From NCBI GenBank assembly GCA_964036195.1, contig OZ038452.1, forward strand, positions 31,321,785 to 31,385,784: a DNA stretch of 64,000 bases, written 5' to 3'. The notes beneath the pieces are model-generated. The model searched no databases. It had not been told where the DNA came from and was given only the letters and a program-made list of their open reading frames with translations. The position numbers and the translations under genes are program-made. This stretch comes from Sphaerolaimus hirsutus. Taxonomy: Eukaryota > Nematoda > Chromadorea > Monhysterida > Sphaerolaimidae. Positions within the stretch are counted from its first letter, which is position 1, and the number at the start of each line of letters is the position of its first letter. Of the stretch, positions 46,393-58,600 are shown piece after piece.

Positions 46393-47995
46393 TTAGATAA
46401 GTTGACTTTTAATTCTCAGCTTTTCATCAGTTGGTGGAATTGGCCGAAACAATGCCTTCCACATTTCTGGAAATGCACCTATGGTTAGGGTGGCAGCACA
46501 TGCACCAGTTTCCCATGGAAAATTCATGGTTTTGGGAACTATTCCTGATGGAACACCCAACTCCAGCATTTTTTCTCTTTTTGATTTCATCTGTACATGA
46601 TGCTTTCTAACTGAATTTCAACATTAATTCAGTGCATTATTTTTTTAAAATTTCTTGCACCATTACTAAAGATTCACCATGGAAGTTTGGGTTGTATCTA
46701 GGTAACCAAACATATGTCGGTACTGGAAGCTGCAAAATTGCAATATTAAAATATCAAAGTTCCCATTAACCCAAATAATAATTGTGATGGTATTTCCTCC
46801 AAAGAATTGTATTTCTTCTAATAGAATTGTATTTCTTCTAATAGAATTGTCTTTCTTCTAATAGAATTGTATTTCTTCTAATATAATTGTATTTCTTCTA
46901 ATATAATTGTATTTCTTCTAATAGAGTGGCATACCTCCAATAGAAGGGCACTTTCTATCGAATAGCAGGCAATATAGCTGATGGAAAAATAGGATGGCGC
47001 TCTTTTTATTAGAAGAAATATAGTGAACAATTAATCCATTATTATATATATTCATTGTGAAATGCTGTCCCGGAAATTCTGAAACAAACCCCGTTCGGCC
47101 AACTATATATCGCATAAGCAGAAAATGTCAAATTTGATAATTTTTCGACAACTAATAGAAACGACTAAAAGGCGTTGAAAATCGCCAAGCAACAGACACA
47201 AACTAAAAAAAATTCGCAAAATTTTCCGCCCCCGCGCTCAAAGCAGTGCATTTATATAGCTGGTTGTACCGCAATCGATACCAGCTTAATATACATTGAG
47301 TATACATATTTGTGTGGGGAGTCGCTGCACACATAAATAGGTACTCAAATAACAGGGGGCATTTAAGCATACTCTTTGTACCGTAAAATGGCAAACGTTT
47401 CAAAATGGGCCACACTGCAAATTTGGAACTATGGAATTCAATATTGGTGCGCGAGTAAATATTTTAGGAAGCGCATTTTTCAAGGTTAGGTGACTCAACT
47501 GAAAATTGCTCATCAAAAATATACGTAAAGCGATAAAAAACCATAAACCATAAACGGGGATTTGATGCGATTTCAATATTTACGATATAATGTGTTGGGT
47601 AAATTTCTGCTTAGTGCACCCAAAGCACCAGAAAAGGAACCAGAAGAACGGAGCCAAACTGCACGCCAAATTAATACTTTTTCATTTTACGTAGCGCAAT
47701 CCTTTAGGAGGTATCCAATTCATGTTGATACGTAAGTCCTGCGAAAGTTACGTCTATGTGCAAGAAAAATGGCAATGAGCCATTCATAGACATCAAAAAT
47801 ATTTGACTTTGAGAAGTTTCTGAGTTTCGCACTTACGTTTGCTGCAATGTCAACTGGAATTCGTTTTTTGAAAGAAAAATTGCGCTCAATGGATGATGTC
47901 ATCAATGCGGAAAATTTAAAAACATTTTTTTGATGGTTTAGTGTGGTTCTCTCGTGTAGGTAATTCCGAAGTGTAGGTAGGTTCTTCCGAAGCAT
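46393..47995 (-). CDS. Small, probably mitochondrial protein of 139 residues
   Basis: Exons 47995-47837, 46729-46667 and 46590-46393; all junctions are phase 0 with GT-AG ends (donors GTAAGT and GTAATG). ATG at 47995 opens a basic, acid-poor N-terminus (MLRKNLPTLRNYLHERTTL) typical of a mitochondrial presequence. Exon 2 reads PTYVWLPRYNPNFHGESL. Exon 3 has GVPSGIVPKTMNFPWETG and ends KSQLI before TAA at 46395-46393. The exon 2/3 sequence is tryptophan- and proline-rich and looks conserved, but I cannot name the family. An extra exon in the 1.1-kb intron is possible. That intron carries a MITE with six tandem TTGTATTTCTTCTAATAG-type units. Confidence 0.6.
46804..47020. repeat. Tandemly repeated MITE end (20-bp unit, six copies) plus MITE body
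   Basis: The 20-bp unit AATTGTATTTCTTCTAATAG is repeated about six times at 46804-46923, followed by a single MITE body and an inverted right end (TTAGAAGAAATATAGT) near 47020. Only the outer end of the transposon has been amplified. Confidence 0.8.
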
Positions 47996-48097
47996 TCCTT
48001 TCGCATGTTTTGTTTCCTTTTTTTTTTTTTGTCGTTCTTTAGTTCGTCGCCTTATGTGCGTGGTATCATTTTCAGATTGATCAATCTGTATATCAAA

Positions 48098-50076
48098 GTT
48101 GTTAAAAGGTACGTACGTTTACTCGAAAAATACGCGTACGCGAGTACGCGGTAAATACGTTTACATATACTTTTCAAAAAAGTAACGTACTCACGTGTAC
48201 GCGTACAATTTTTAAGCATACGCGTAAAGAAAACGTATTTCTGTGAATTAAATGTGGGACATATTTATAAGGCGACTACACTGCAGAGTTGTACAAATAC
48301 TGGTATTTTTGGAAAACGTAAACGTAAACGTAAATACCTTTTCCAAATCAAAAGTATAAATACTAAAACGTAAGGTATTTTTAAAATACCAGGGAAAACG
48401 TAAAATAAAACGTAAACGTAAAAATTACATTAAGTGCTTATGCTATCAGAGAATACAAAAACACAATGTTTTTTACAACATTATGGATGTTCATATGATC
48501 TCCATCAACATTTTCTCTGCTTAAATACCTGTATTTTATATATACCGTATTTGCTTGAATAGTTCCCCCCTGAATAATTTCCCCCCTCGAATAATCCCCC
48601 CCTGTAAGACGAGTGAGGAAATAATAATTCCCCCCCTTGAATAATCCCCCCCTTTAAAGATTTGATTAATTTGTCGTACCTCATTTTAACAAAAATGACA
48701 CGTTATTATGTTTATGAAGCATATTTTGTGAAATGAGTTGATATAAACATGCTTGAAAATTTTGACGAAATAATAATTCCCCCCTTGAATAATTCCCCCC
48801 CTCGAATAGTTCCCCCCTCAAAAATGTCTGACGAAATAATAATCCCCCAGGGGGATTATTCAAGCAAATACGGTATATAGAATGATGGGATCGTGGTATT
48901 GAATTGGGATTGGAGTTGACATTTTGCGTCGTTGTCAACTACTGGGTGTAGGGCCATAACGTGCTAATTCCGTAACAGGAGAACTAACAAAAATTATTAC
49001 AAGAAGTAATGGCAAGTTGAATGGTAAGTAAAAATTTAAAGAAAAGTAAATTTTTAAGTGAAATGGCGAGTTAAAAGACAAATGGTCAGTCATGAGAAAA
49101 CCCTAAAAATGTTTCGACTTTTTATTCGCATTGCAGTTCTCCCTCACAAAAATACTTTCCTTCAACTTTTTACTTTTCACTTGCAAATTGGTGTTTGAGT
49201 TCTCCAATTGCGGAATTCAAACTCTTCAACATTAGAACATGTTGAACTCATCATAATACACTACATTTGTCAAACAATATGGTTCTGTGTAGCATATTTT
49301 TACGTTTTCTCTGGTACCCGGGTAATTGTGCCAGGAAAACGTAACAAAACATAACGGTATTTTTGGAAAGCGTAAACGTAAATGTAAGTATAAATACCCG
49401 AATAACTGGGTATTTCGGGTAAACGTAAATACGTTTTCGCAACTCTGCTACACTGCAATGAACTCTATTTCCTCGAAATACCGTTAATTTTGAGGGGGGG
49501 GGGGGGTGGTTAAACAAGGGTGGGTATTTCGAGCGGGGTTTATTACTTCGCCAGAATGTTTTGGAACTGTCAGTGCTAATTCGTTGCTTGTCATGTACCC
49601 TGAGGTAGAAAATATTCACCATGTACAAAAGCATACCTATGTATTTATAGGGTTACCTATATAGGTAAGTAAATATGTATTTAGGTATGTAAATATAGAT
49701 GGTATAAACCCTGTTCTAACGTGACTCGGTCATTGTTTTAACGTGTGTTCTGCATTTCAAAGAACACAAACTGAAGGTTTTGTTATTTACGTTTTCTTTA
49801 CACTCAATTGGGGGGGGGGGTTCGACGGGGGTCTATGAGGTAATTCGTAGTGGCCATTTTGAGTGGGGTACTTCGAAAACGTACCCAGTTCTACATATTC
49901 TATGAAAAAAGTGCTCGCTTTTGCAATTTACTGGGAATAAATTTTGTACTCGCATTTACGCGTACGTACGAGTAAAAAACAAGTATTTTACGTTTTCTAT
50001 ACTTTGTGATGAGTAAAATAAAAATACTTTACGTTTACATATACTTTTAAAAAAGTTCAGTAATTCTAACAACTCT
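48098..50076. mobile_element. Nested ACGTAAACGTA-rich elements
   Basis: The outer element has ends AGTTGTTAAAAGGTACG and (right) CTAACAACTCTG. A second lies within it (48283-49449) with ends GAGTTGTACAAATACTGG and GTTTTCGCAACTCTGC. Within that is a CTTGAATAATTCCCCCC MITE (48543-48876) whose two ends read TACCGTATTTGCTTGAATA. Long TACGTAAACGTAAA tracts give open but non-coding stretches. Confidence 0.65.
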
Positions 50077-50244
50077 GCTGTATATAAACGTTGTTCTTTT
50101 AGTTTTTTTGCCAATTTCATTTGCAATAGCTGCACTGGCATACCGTAAGTTCTCTAATAATACGACACGATTTCGGGGGTCGTACTAATAGAGAGTGTCG
50201 CATTTTATGCAGCCTCAAATCAACAACTCCACTGTGCACATACC

Positions 50245-50694
50245 CAAGGACGTATCCAGGGGGGGGGGCGGGGGGGGCTGCAGCCCCCCCCTTCCCGGGG
50301 TCAGACCTAAAAAATTCCGGAAATTGCAACTTTTCCTATATATTTTTTTCGATGTCTCTTAAAAATTTTGCGCGCAAGCGCGCAATTTCTTCCCCATGCA
50401 TTGTATTTTCAGCGGATCGGCCTCTGTAAGCCAATATCCTTGGAAATGAACGCATTTTTGCGAATTTCGTTGTATATGTATGCATATTTACATACATATA
50501 AAGCGGTTCCTGGCGCTGGCGCCAACCCCAAAAGCGCCATGGCGTGGCGCCTTTGTATGGCGCTAGCGCCAAAACGCCTCTCCGACCCTATATAGGGATA
50601 AAATTTAGGGGGGGGGGGGGGCTGAGCCCCTCCCGTTCGCCGGCCCCCGTAAACAAGCAGCCCCCCCCGCTCAAAAATCCTGGATACGTCCCTG
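50245..50694. mobile_element. GGACGTATCCAGG MITE with perfect 8-bp duplication
   Basis: Ends CAAGGACGTATCCAGG and, inverted, CAGGGACGTATCCAGG, flanked by CACATACC at 50237-50244 and 50695-50702. The right duplication overlaps the first bases of the next MITE (50699-51113, CTTCTAATAG family), so the insertion was at its very edge. Confidence 0.88.
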
Positions 50695-50698
50695 CACA

Positions 50699-51113
50699 TA
50701 CCGTATTTCTTCTAATAGAAGAGCGCCGTTCTATTGTTTTCGTCAAGTTTTTTTACCTGCCGTTCTATTGGAGGCTGTCATTCTATTACTTTCACCAATT
50801 TTTTCACAGATTTCTCATTTGAACTAAGTCGTATTTTTGATGAAGCTTGAGCAATATTTCAATATCAGAGCATCAATTTTGCATTTTATATCTATTTTAA
50901 TGCTTAGAATGTTCTCTCCATCCATTTTTCATTAATTTTTGTTTTCTGGCACAGTGTCAACATAATCTCTACCTGCGGTTCTATCGTGGGTGCCGTTCTA
51001 TTGGAGGGTGCCGTTCTATTGTTTTCATGACCGAAAAAATGTGCCAAAACCTGCCGTTTTATTGAAGGTGCCGTTCTATTGGAGGTATGCCGTTCTATTA
51101 GAAGAAATAGGGT
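50699..51113. mobile_element. TACCGTATTTCTTCTAATAG MITE
   Basis: Left end TACCGTATTTCTTCTAATAG, right end (inverted) TAGAAGAAATAGGGTA. The interior repeats GTGCCGTTCTATTGGAGG. Confidence 0.75.
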
Positions 51114-51911
51114 AACTCGAGTGCGAGCATGACATTGTAAACCCATTGAACTGCCCGCCACCTTGTCCAAAAGTGCGGATCCGAAAGCGCCGAATCCGCA
51201 GATTGCACCATCGTTACGTCGTTTTTAAAAGTGTTTTTCTCTTTGTGTTGCATTATTGGAAAGTGTCGCATTATACTCGCTCAACGTGACCAAGGGGGTC
51301 GCACTTTTGGAGGGGTCGCTTAATTGGAGACCTGTCGCCAAAATAGATGATTTACTGTTTTGACATTGATTTGCTGAGAACGTTTTTTTTAATTGTCAGC
51401 CTCAAAACGTTTCCTCATTCCGCATTTCCTCCTCAGCATGAATTCAGGCCATTTTATCCGTTTTCTATGCCTCTATTTTCAATTTATAATGATAAATTAA
51501 TAATTATTTGTTGTAGTTTCAGTGAAAAAGGTATACATTTGCCATTTTATTCGGTCTGAAATTAGTTATATTAGTTTGCACCCTGGATCATTTTGCTTGC
51601 AGCTCGCTTTTGGGGAATTGATCTTTGTCAAATATTTTTTTTTGTGGTGGAACATACATAATTCATCATTGTGTATGAACATAAAGATGACAGACTGCAT
51701 TTGAATGTAATAATTTTGAGACACACACAACACTGATTATTTGAAAATGAGAAGGATCGACATAAGATTACCTCACAACAGAAGAACAAAATTATGATAA
51801 AAACAACAGTGGTTTATCAAATATTGAAAAATCATCAAACATGTAGTACACATTACTCTTTAGACTAATAAATTGATAAGTAAATGATCTGTATTCAGTC
51901 AACTAAGTCCA

Positions 51912-52236
51912 AGGATGTTCCAGGGCCAGTTCCACAAGTGGTAAAGTAAACAGATGTAAAGTGTAAGTAAAGTTAAGTAAAGAGTAAAGTGAAAAAAGAA
52001 AAAAAGTAAAGATGAAGGGACAAGTGGAAAATAACAATAAAATGCTAAAAAAATTAAAAAAGGGGGAAAATGTTACATTTTTAACACTATCATTATTTTC
52101 AGTTTGTCCCTTTACTTTATTCTTTACTTTTCGCTTTACCCTTCAATTTTTACTTTACTATTTAATTTTCACTTTACTATTCAATTTTCACTTTACTCTA
52201 CTTTTTACTGTTTACTTTACCATTTGTGGAACTGAC
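51912..52236. mobile_element. CAGTTCCACAAGTGG MITE, intergenic
   Basis: TIRs GCCAGTTCCACAAGTGG and, inverted, GTCAGTTCCACAAATGG, next to CCAGG on both sides. The interior repeats AAAGTAAAGTGAAAA and TTTACTTTACTATT. It belongs to the family that makes the intron 8183-8405 but is not in a recognised gene. Confidence 0.75.
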
Positions 52237-52487
52237 CCCAGGGTGGGGGGCAGGGGGCTACAGCCTAACCTTTTCCCAGGGTGAGACAAGGAAATTCCGG
52301 AAAATGCAACTTGCAAAAAGGCTTGTGTAAAGTTCTGCATGAAAGCACACCTTTTCATCCCATGTAATGTATTATTAGCAGAGTGATCTCTGTAGATGCT
52401 AATCCACAAAGATACACTCAATAATGCACAATTTGAAATAGAAACAAGTGAGAAAAATAACTCCTTGATTTTCCCTGAACATATCCT

Positions 52488-53052
52488 TAGGGTTCAAACG
52501 GGATTGACTTTTTGGGATCGGGATCGGGTTCACTTTTTGAGATTTCGGGATCGGGATCGGGATTGTGGTTTCGGGATCGGGATCGGAATCGGGATTGGTA
52601 TTTTGAGATTTCGGGATCGGGATCGGGATTGGCCGGGATTGGGGTCACAGGATCGGGATTGGCATTTTTTCGGGATCGGGATTGGGGTTTAGGGATAAAG
52701 ATTTTCGTCACTGTTCTGGCATTCACAGTTGTTCATAAAGGTCTCAAAACACTGTTGGATGCCAGAAAAGTGACATAAAATGGACGCTGGGGGTTTGCGT
52801 TCACATTTTGGCACGCAAAAATGTCATTTTTACACTTTTTATAATTTCCACTATTTTTTCCGGGATCGGGATCCCGGACTTGGGAGATTCTGGGGATCGG
52901 GATCGGGATTTGAAAGTTTTCAGGATCGGGATCGGGATTGGTATTTTTGGATTTCGGGATCGGGATCGGGATTGGGGTTTCGGGATCAGGATCGGGACTG
53001 CTAAATCCCGGAATTTCACGGGATCCGGGATCGGGATCCCGTTTGAACCCTA
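52488..53052. mobile_element. TAGGGTTCAAACGGGAT MITE, copy 2, with perfect 8-bp duplication
   Basis: Same organisation as 16814-17422: GGGATC microsatellites flank a core with AACACTGTTGGATGCCAG. CATATCCT lies on both sides (52480-52487, 53053-53060). A minimal relative with ends TAGGATTCAAACGATAT is at 55391-55455. Confidence 0.9.
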
Positions 53053-53060
53053 CATATCCT

Positions 53061-55695
53061 TCTGTCATCAATTTTGAAAAAAACAGGTATAATTTTGAAT
53101 CAGCCCTGAAAAGTATTCTAGCCAAAAACCTGACAAAATTATCATCCTGGTGACTTATCCAAGTGAATTTGATGTGAAGATGGGTGGTTTGTATAAGATT
53201 TTGTTCCAATATTTGATAAATATATACAAATGTGAATATATGCTGTTATTAATGACTTGGTTAATACAGTTGTGCTGTTTTGTCCTACCTAAGTGTATGT
53301 ATATTTAAAAAAATACTGAGTGTGAATAACACAAATAGATATACTGTATTTGCTCTTAGCACCCCCCAGGGGTTTATTTTTTGAGTGAAAATTTTGAGGG
53401 TAGGGGGTAAAACAAGCGTGGGTGTATTTTGAGAGGGTTTCATCATAAATTTTTGTGAAATTAATAGTAAAAAATGTGCTTTTCAGTACCCAAAACCTAT
53501 AATAAATGTGTCCAACTATGATATATTAGGAATATCAACACACAAACTAGTGTATATATGTAGCGTCAATGCAAATTGGCAGCAATAAATACATCATGTA
53601 CAGTGCATACATGATGTACATCATTCTTGATGGGGCTATTTTGATGGTAGGGTTTATTTATTCCTGGTGGTCATTTTGAGGGGGGTATTTTGAGGGAGGG
53701 GTATTTCGAGGGGGTATTTTGAGGAAATACAGTATATATAACTTAGTGCATTCTGAAAATCATTTTTCTACCAGAACATTTCAAATGCCTTGAATCTTCA
53801 AATTTGACATGTTATGGCTACAACAATCATCTTCAATAAAATTTTCAAAATGTAGAAGCAAAATGCACCAAGTAATAACCTGAATTCAGTATCATAAAAG
53901 AATTCTAAAATGCACAATAAAATGTACCTTGAATGGAACTTTTTTAACAAAATCTATATATTATGGTCCGAGTAATAAATCGCATACATGTATTTAGTGT
54001 CTGCATTCAGGGGTCTGGCAGGGGGTGTGGAACACCTACCAAATTGTCCAGCTATCTGTCAACTGCAGAGGATGCTCAGTTGTCAATCTATTCCAAGGCA
54101 AATGTTTTGACTATATTTTCTGCACCCCCATAAGCTCATCCAGCTGTCTATCTATCTGGAGTGATTTGTCAGAATTTTTGCAAAGATCATTACACAAAAT
54201 CATCAATTTTCATACCTTGTTGCCTATTTTCACCTGCAAAATTCATTCATGTGCTTTATTTTCAGATATTCTATGCACTGTATGTGCTATGTTTTGCCAT
54301 ATTTTGTGCAATTTATCTCCCTTTTCCGTTACCTACACATTGGAAAAACCATAAATTCAGCCCTATGACCCCCAAATGACTTTCCTGAAACACTTCAGAA
54401 AATTTTTCAGCTTTCTTCTACCTGATTTACTGTATCTGTATCCCAACAGTGGTCCAGATCTACAAGACCCCTGCCTGCATGCCACCAAAATTACTTGAAT
54501 ACAATAGCCCTCGGAAAACAGATATGTATTTATGGCAACCACATAAACCGTATGTATGGCAACATAAAGATACAATAGTATTCTGTTGAAAAAATTCCAA
54601 ATATTGTGACCGGTGTGAAACATTAGCTCACCAAAACGATGCAAGACCCAAATTTAATATTTTTTTTTGCTTTATGGTTGATTTAACTGATCTCTATGTT
54701 CTGTTTATAGTGAAGTCCAATCGACCACCCCACACTATTTGTCACGAATTAAGAACAATGTAACCGTGGATTGTTGATTTTACTTAGCCAATTAATTTTA
54801 CTTATTACAACAAGAGAACAAGAATGTTGTAGTGGAATAAGCCACTTTTAAGTCATGTATCCTATTTTCTGATTATAATACAAAAGATGATCACTTGATA
54901 ACAAAGTTTAAATTGATGAATTAAAAACTTTTTAAACCACGGAAGTTTTCTAAACATTTAGAAAATGATGTATGTTTATTTACATGAATATGTAATGACA
55001 AAAATGAAAGGGTTCTCCAATGGGGTAAGGGGCTGGGGCAAAAAAAATTCTGCATCATTTTGCCCCGATTTTCAGTCAAAATCGGGCTAGTTATTGTGCT
55101 TTTTGTTGATTTTCACTGCCAAAATCCGAGTGCTTATAGTTGAGATATATTTATACCTGAAATAGTGCCTTGTCTCAACTTTCTCTTAGCTATATTTTAT
55201 ATATTTTCACTATTTTTCACATAACTTAAGAAATTTCTTTCCCTTTTCCATTAATTGAGGTAAAAAGTCCCCATAAATGTCAAAATATTGGAGAACCCTC
55301 CTGACGCTTGACAATTTATAAATATAAAAAAGAACATTAGCAGAGAAAGTAACCCAAAGTTCAATTTCACACCATAGCGAGCATACAACATAGGATTCAA
55401 ACGATATATCCTGTCAACGATCGATGTCTAAAAGTAATATCGTTTGAACCCTAAAGTTACAAAATGTTTTTCCTCTCGATTGGACCCGTGCAAAACTCCT
55501 TTGGTTTTTATTCCAAACACTCAAACTGGAACGAAAAAACACATCTTTTCCAATCCTTTATTTTTACCAAAAACCCATTCACACAGAACATAACATCTTT
55601 GAATGATAATTCTCATCTCACTATCTTATATTGGCCGCACTCTACAGTAATGGGACATAAGTTTCTGTGGAGTTAGATCCTGCCGCGGTGCCATT
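53061..55695. other. Intergenic, AT-rich with degraded MITEs
   Basis: 53340-53735 is a decayed TCGAAATACCCC element. 54009-54473 is a CTATCTATCTATC element with ends AGGGGTCTGG and AGACCCCT and an imperfect CTGCAT duplication. 55391-55455 is a 65-bp hairpin (TAGGATTCAAACGATAT). No exon is convincing. Confidence 0.5.
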
Positions 55696-58600
55696 TCAGT
55701 TGCAACAGTAGGTTTTCATATAGGCCACGGTGCACCGCCGCTCGCAGCATTCGTAGGCTAGCCCGCCCAGACCCGCCGCTGGCACGCGTTTGTCCGCCAC
55801 CTGCGAAACGCACGACAATGTGTTTAACAATTGAGGCGTCCAATTCTAAAAGTCGACAAGTCCAAAATATGAAAATTTTGAGTTAGGCCCGGAAACGTCA
55901 TCTGGGGCCACTCCCGCACATTTTTCATAATTTTCCATAAATTTTTTGACCTCACATGCCCATATGGCAAAGTGCCAAATTTGATGCCATTTTTGGGGAA
56001 AAATGCAAAAAAATGGGCATGAAGTCGACAAGTCCACTTAGTTTTGGGCTAAAAGTCGACAAGTCCACCTTCCGCAGCCTCCTTTTATGGGGAAAAATGC
56101 AAGAAATGTGATAAGTCCATCATGGACACCGATTTCTAAAAGTCGACAAGTCCATAAATTTCCCATAACGCGGCCGCTTCCTCCCCGGGAACAAAAATGT
56201 TCTCGAGTGCAAGAAGGCAACAAGTCCATTTCCCTCGCGAAAACAGTTTGGTTCTGTCCGAGTAGAATTTTATATACCGTATTTCCTCGAAATACCCCCC
56301 CCCTTGAAATACCCCCCCCCTCGTTTGACCCCCCCCCTCTCGAGACCACTATGAAACAATCACCCCCCCCCTCGAAATACCCCCCCCCCAAATTGAGTGT
56401 AAAGGGAACGTACATCACAATAACTGTAGTTTGTGTTCAGTGTACTGCAGAACACACGTTAAAACACTGTCGGTGTCACGTTAGAACAGTGTACATACCA
56501 TCTACATACTAATATTAGTCTACAGAACCTTATAAATGGCGGTTTTTGTTGCATTTTTCGTCGTCTGCGTACGTTTCAGACGACAATTTCGTACTTGGTT
56601 TTCAAAAATTTTCTTGTGAAACAATAACCCCCCCCCTCGAAATACCCCCCCCCTCGTTTAACCCCCCCCCCTCTCGGGACCACTATGAAACAATCACCCC
56701 CCGGGGGGTATTTCGAGGAAATACGGTAGCGTATTTCCTCAAAATACCCCCGGGGGGTGATTGTTTCATAGTGGTCCCGAGAGGGGGGGGGGGGGGGGTT
56801 AAACGAGGGGGGTATTTCGAGGGGGGGGCTATTATTTCACAAGAACTTTTTTGAAATCCTAGTACAAAATCGTTGTTTGTGATGTGCGCGGGGGTAGAAA
56901 AATGCATCAATAACTGACATGTAAAGACTCCTGTAGACTAATAGTAGTATTTACGTAGATGGTATAAACACTGTTCTAACGTGATTCCGACATTGTTTTA
57001 ACGTGTGTTCTGCACTACGCAGAACACAAACTGCAGTATTTGTCATCTACGTTCTCTTTACACTCAATCTGGGGGGGGGGTATTTCGAGGGGGGGAGGGT
57101 GATTGTTTCATGATGGTCTCGAGAGGGGGGGGGGGTCAAACGAGGGGGGGGTATTTCGAGGAAATACGGTACACCCAATTTTTCACATATACGTTGAGAG
57201 CAGGGGCTGAAAATTTGACACTTTATTGTAAACATTTGGAACTTAATGTTGAGCATGAGATAGCCCCATTGGACACGCACCACGGACCTGGAATTGGAAA
57301 TGAATCTTAGAATGCGATTTACTCAAAATCGCATTTTGTGGACTTGTCGGTATTTAGAATTAGACGCCTCAATTCGATTGTAAACAGATGCGTGGCGCGT
57401 TTGACGGGTGGAGTTTTTTCTACAGATTTCTTACATTACTCCCAGGGGGGGGGGTATTATTTCGCCAGAAATGTTCGTGTAATATTGTTGTAAAGAAGCG
57501 GCTTTACATACACAAAACTGATAGTAAACGTGACCTTATCTATATTTAGAAATATAGTATCAACGTAAATAGCTACATAGATGTGTAGCTGCGACGCAAA
57601 TTGACAGCTATTTATTAATACATCATTTACGTTGCATACAGGGGGGGGGGGGCTAATTCAAGGTTGTATTTCGAGGAAATACGGTAGGCATATTTTTTCA
57701 TGAACACATTCGAAAGCACTAACTTGATTTTTGTCAACTTTTTTATCATTTTGTTTGATCTCTCGCTTAGGTCGCAGGTTGGAAAATGTGCTGGGTTCCC
57801 ACGCGCCGAACGACTGGTCACTGTTATCTGCGGATTTAAACTTGCCATTTATATTTACACTTTGAAAATTGCGTTTTTTTGACAATAAAGGTCATCACGT
57901 TGAAACACACTAATTAATTTATGTGCTGAAACTTTGGGGTAGTTGTATAGCTGAGATTACAGTTTGATGGAGAATTGGTAAACGGAAATTTCAACGGAAA
58001 ATTGATTACATGAGAGTGGATGATGCGATGGTACAGTGCTCAAATTTTGTTTCGGTAATACTAGGGTTGGCCGATGTTTTTTTTAAACGTTTTTTTAAAA
58101 GTTTTTTTTAAAGAACGTTGTTTTTAAAGAAAACATGACATCCGAAATGTTTTTTAAAAAACATCACCCAAAATTTTTACTACCAAGCACTAGGTATTTT
58201 GTAATATTTTTGTGTGCAAGCAGCAATTTCACACACAAATTGACATAAGTTTTGTGGCATTTTTAGTATCAAAGCATCCATTTCTATGTACTACCATGGG
58301 TTAATAAGCCGTCATATGTTGCTGTAATATATAATATTGAGGTAATGTGCTTCCATGTACCTCCACAGTGTGTAACTTCACTCCCAAAGTAACAACCTTC
58401 TTTTATAACGTTGTTTGATCACTATTCCTTGCCAAACTTCATCTGAAGTCACAAACATTCGACTATAAGGCGATATACGAACATGTCGACAAAAAATGGA
58501 TATTGTCGACACAAATCACCAGTTATAATGCTATCCCGTGGCTCCACAGCCATTATATGGTCATATATAACATCACAGAGTATTGTCACTGTCTGATATA

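Noticed and set aside
50544-50822. Open frames around 50300-50820
   Set aside because: They span G/C runs and MITE ends with no splice signals or conserved features.
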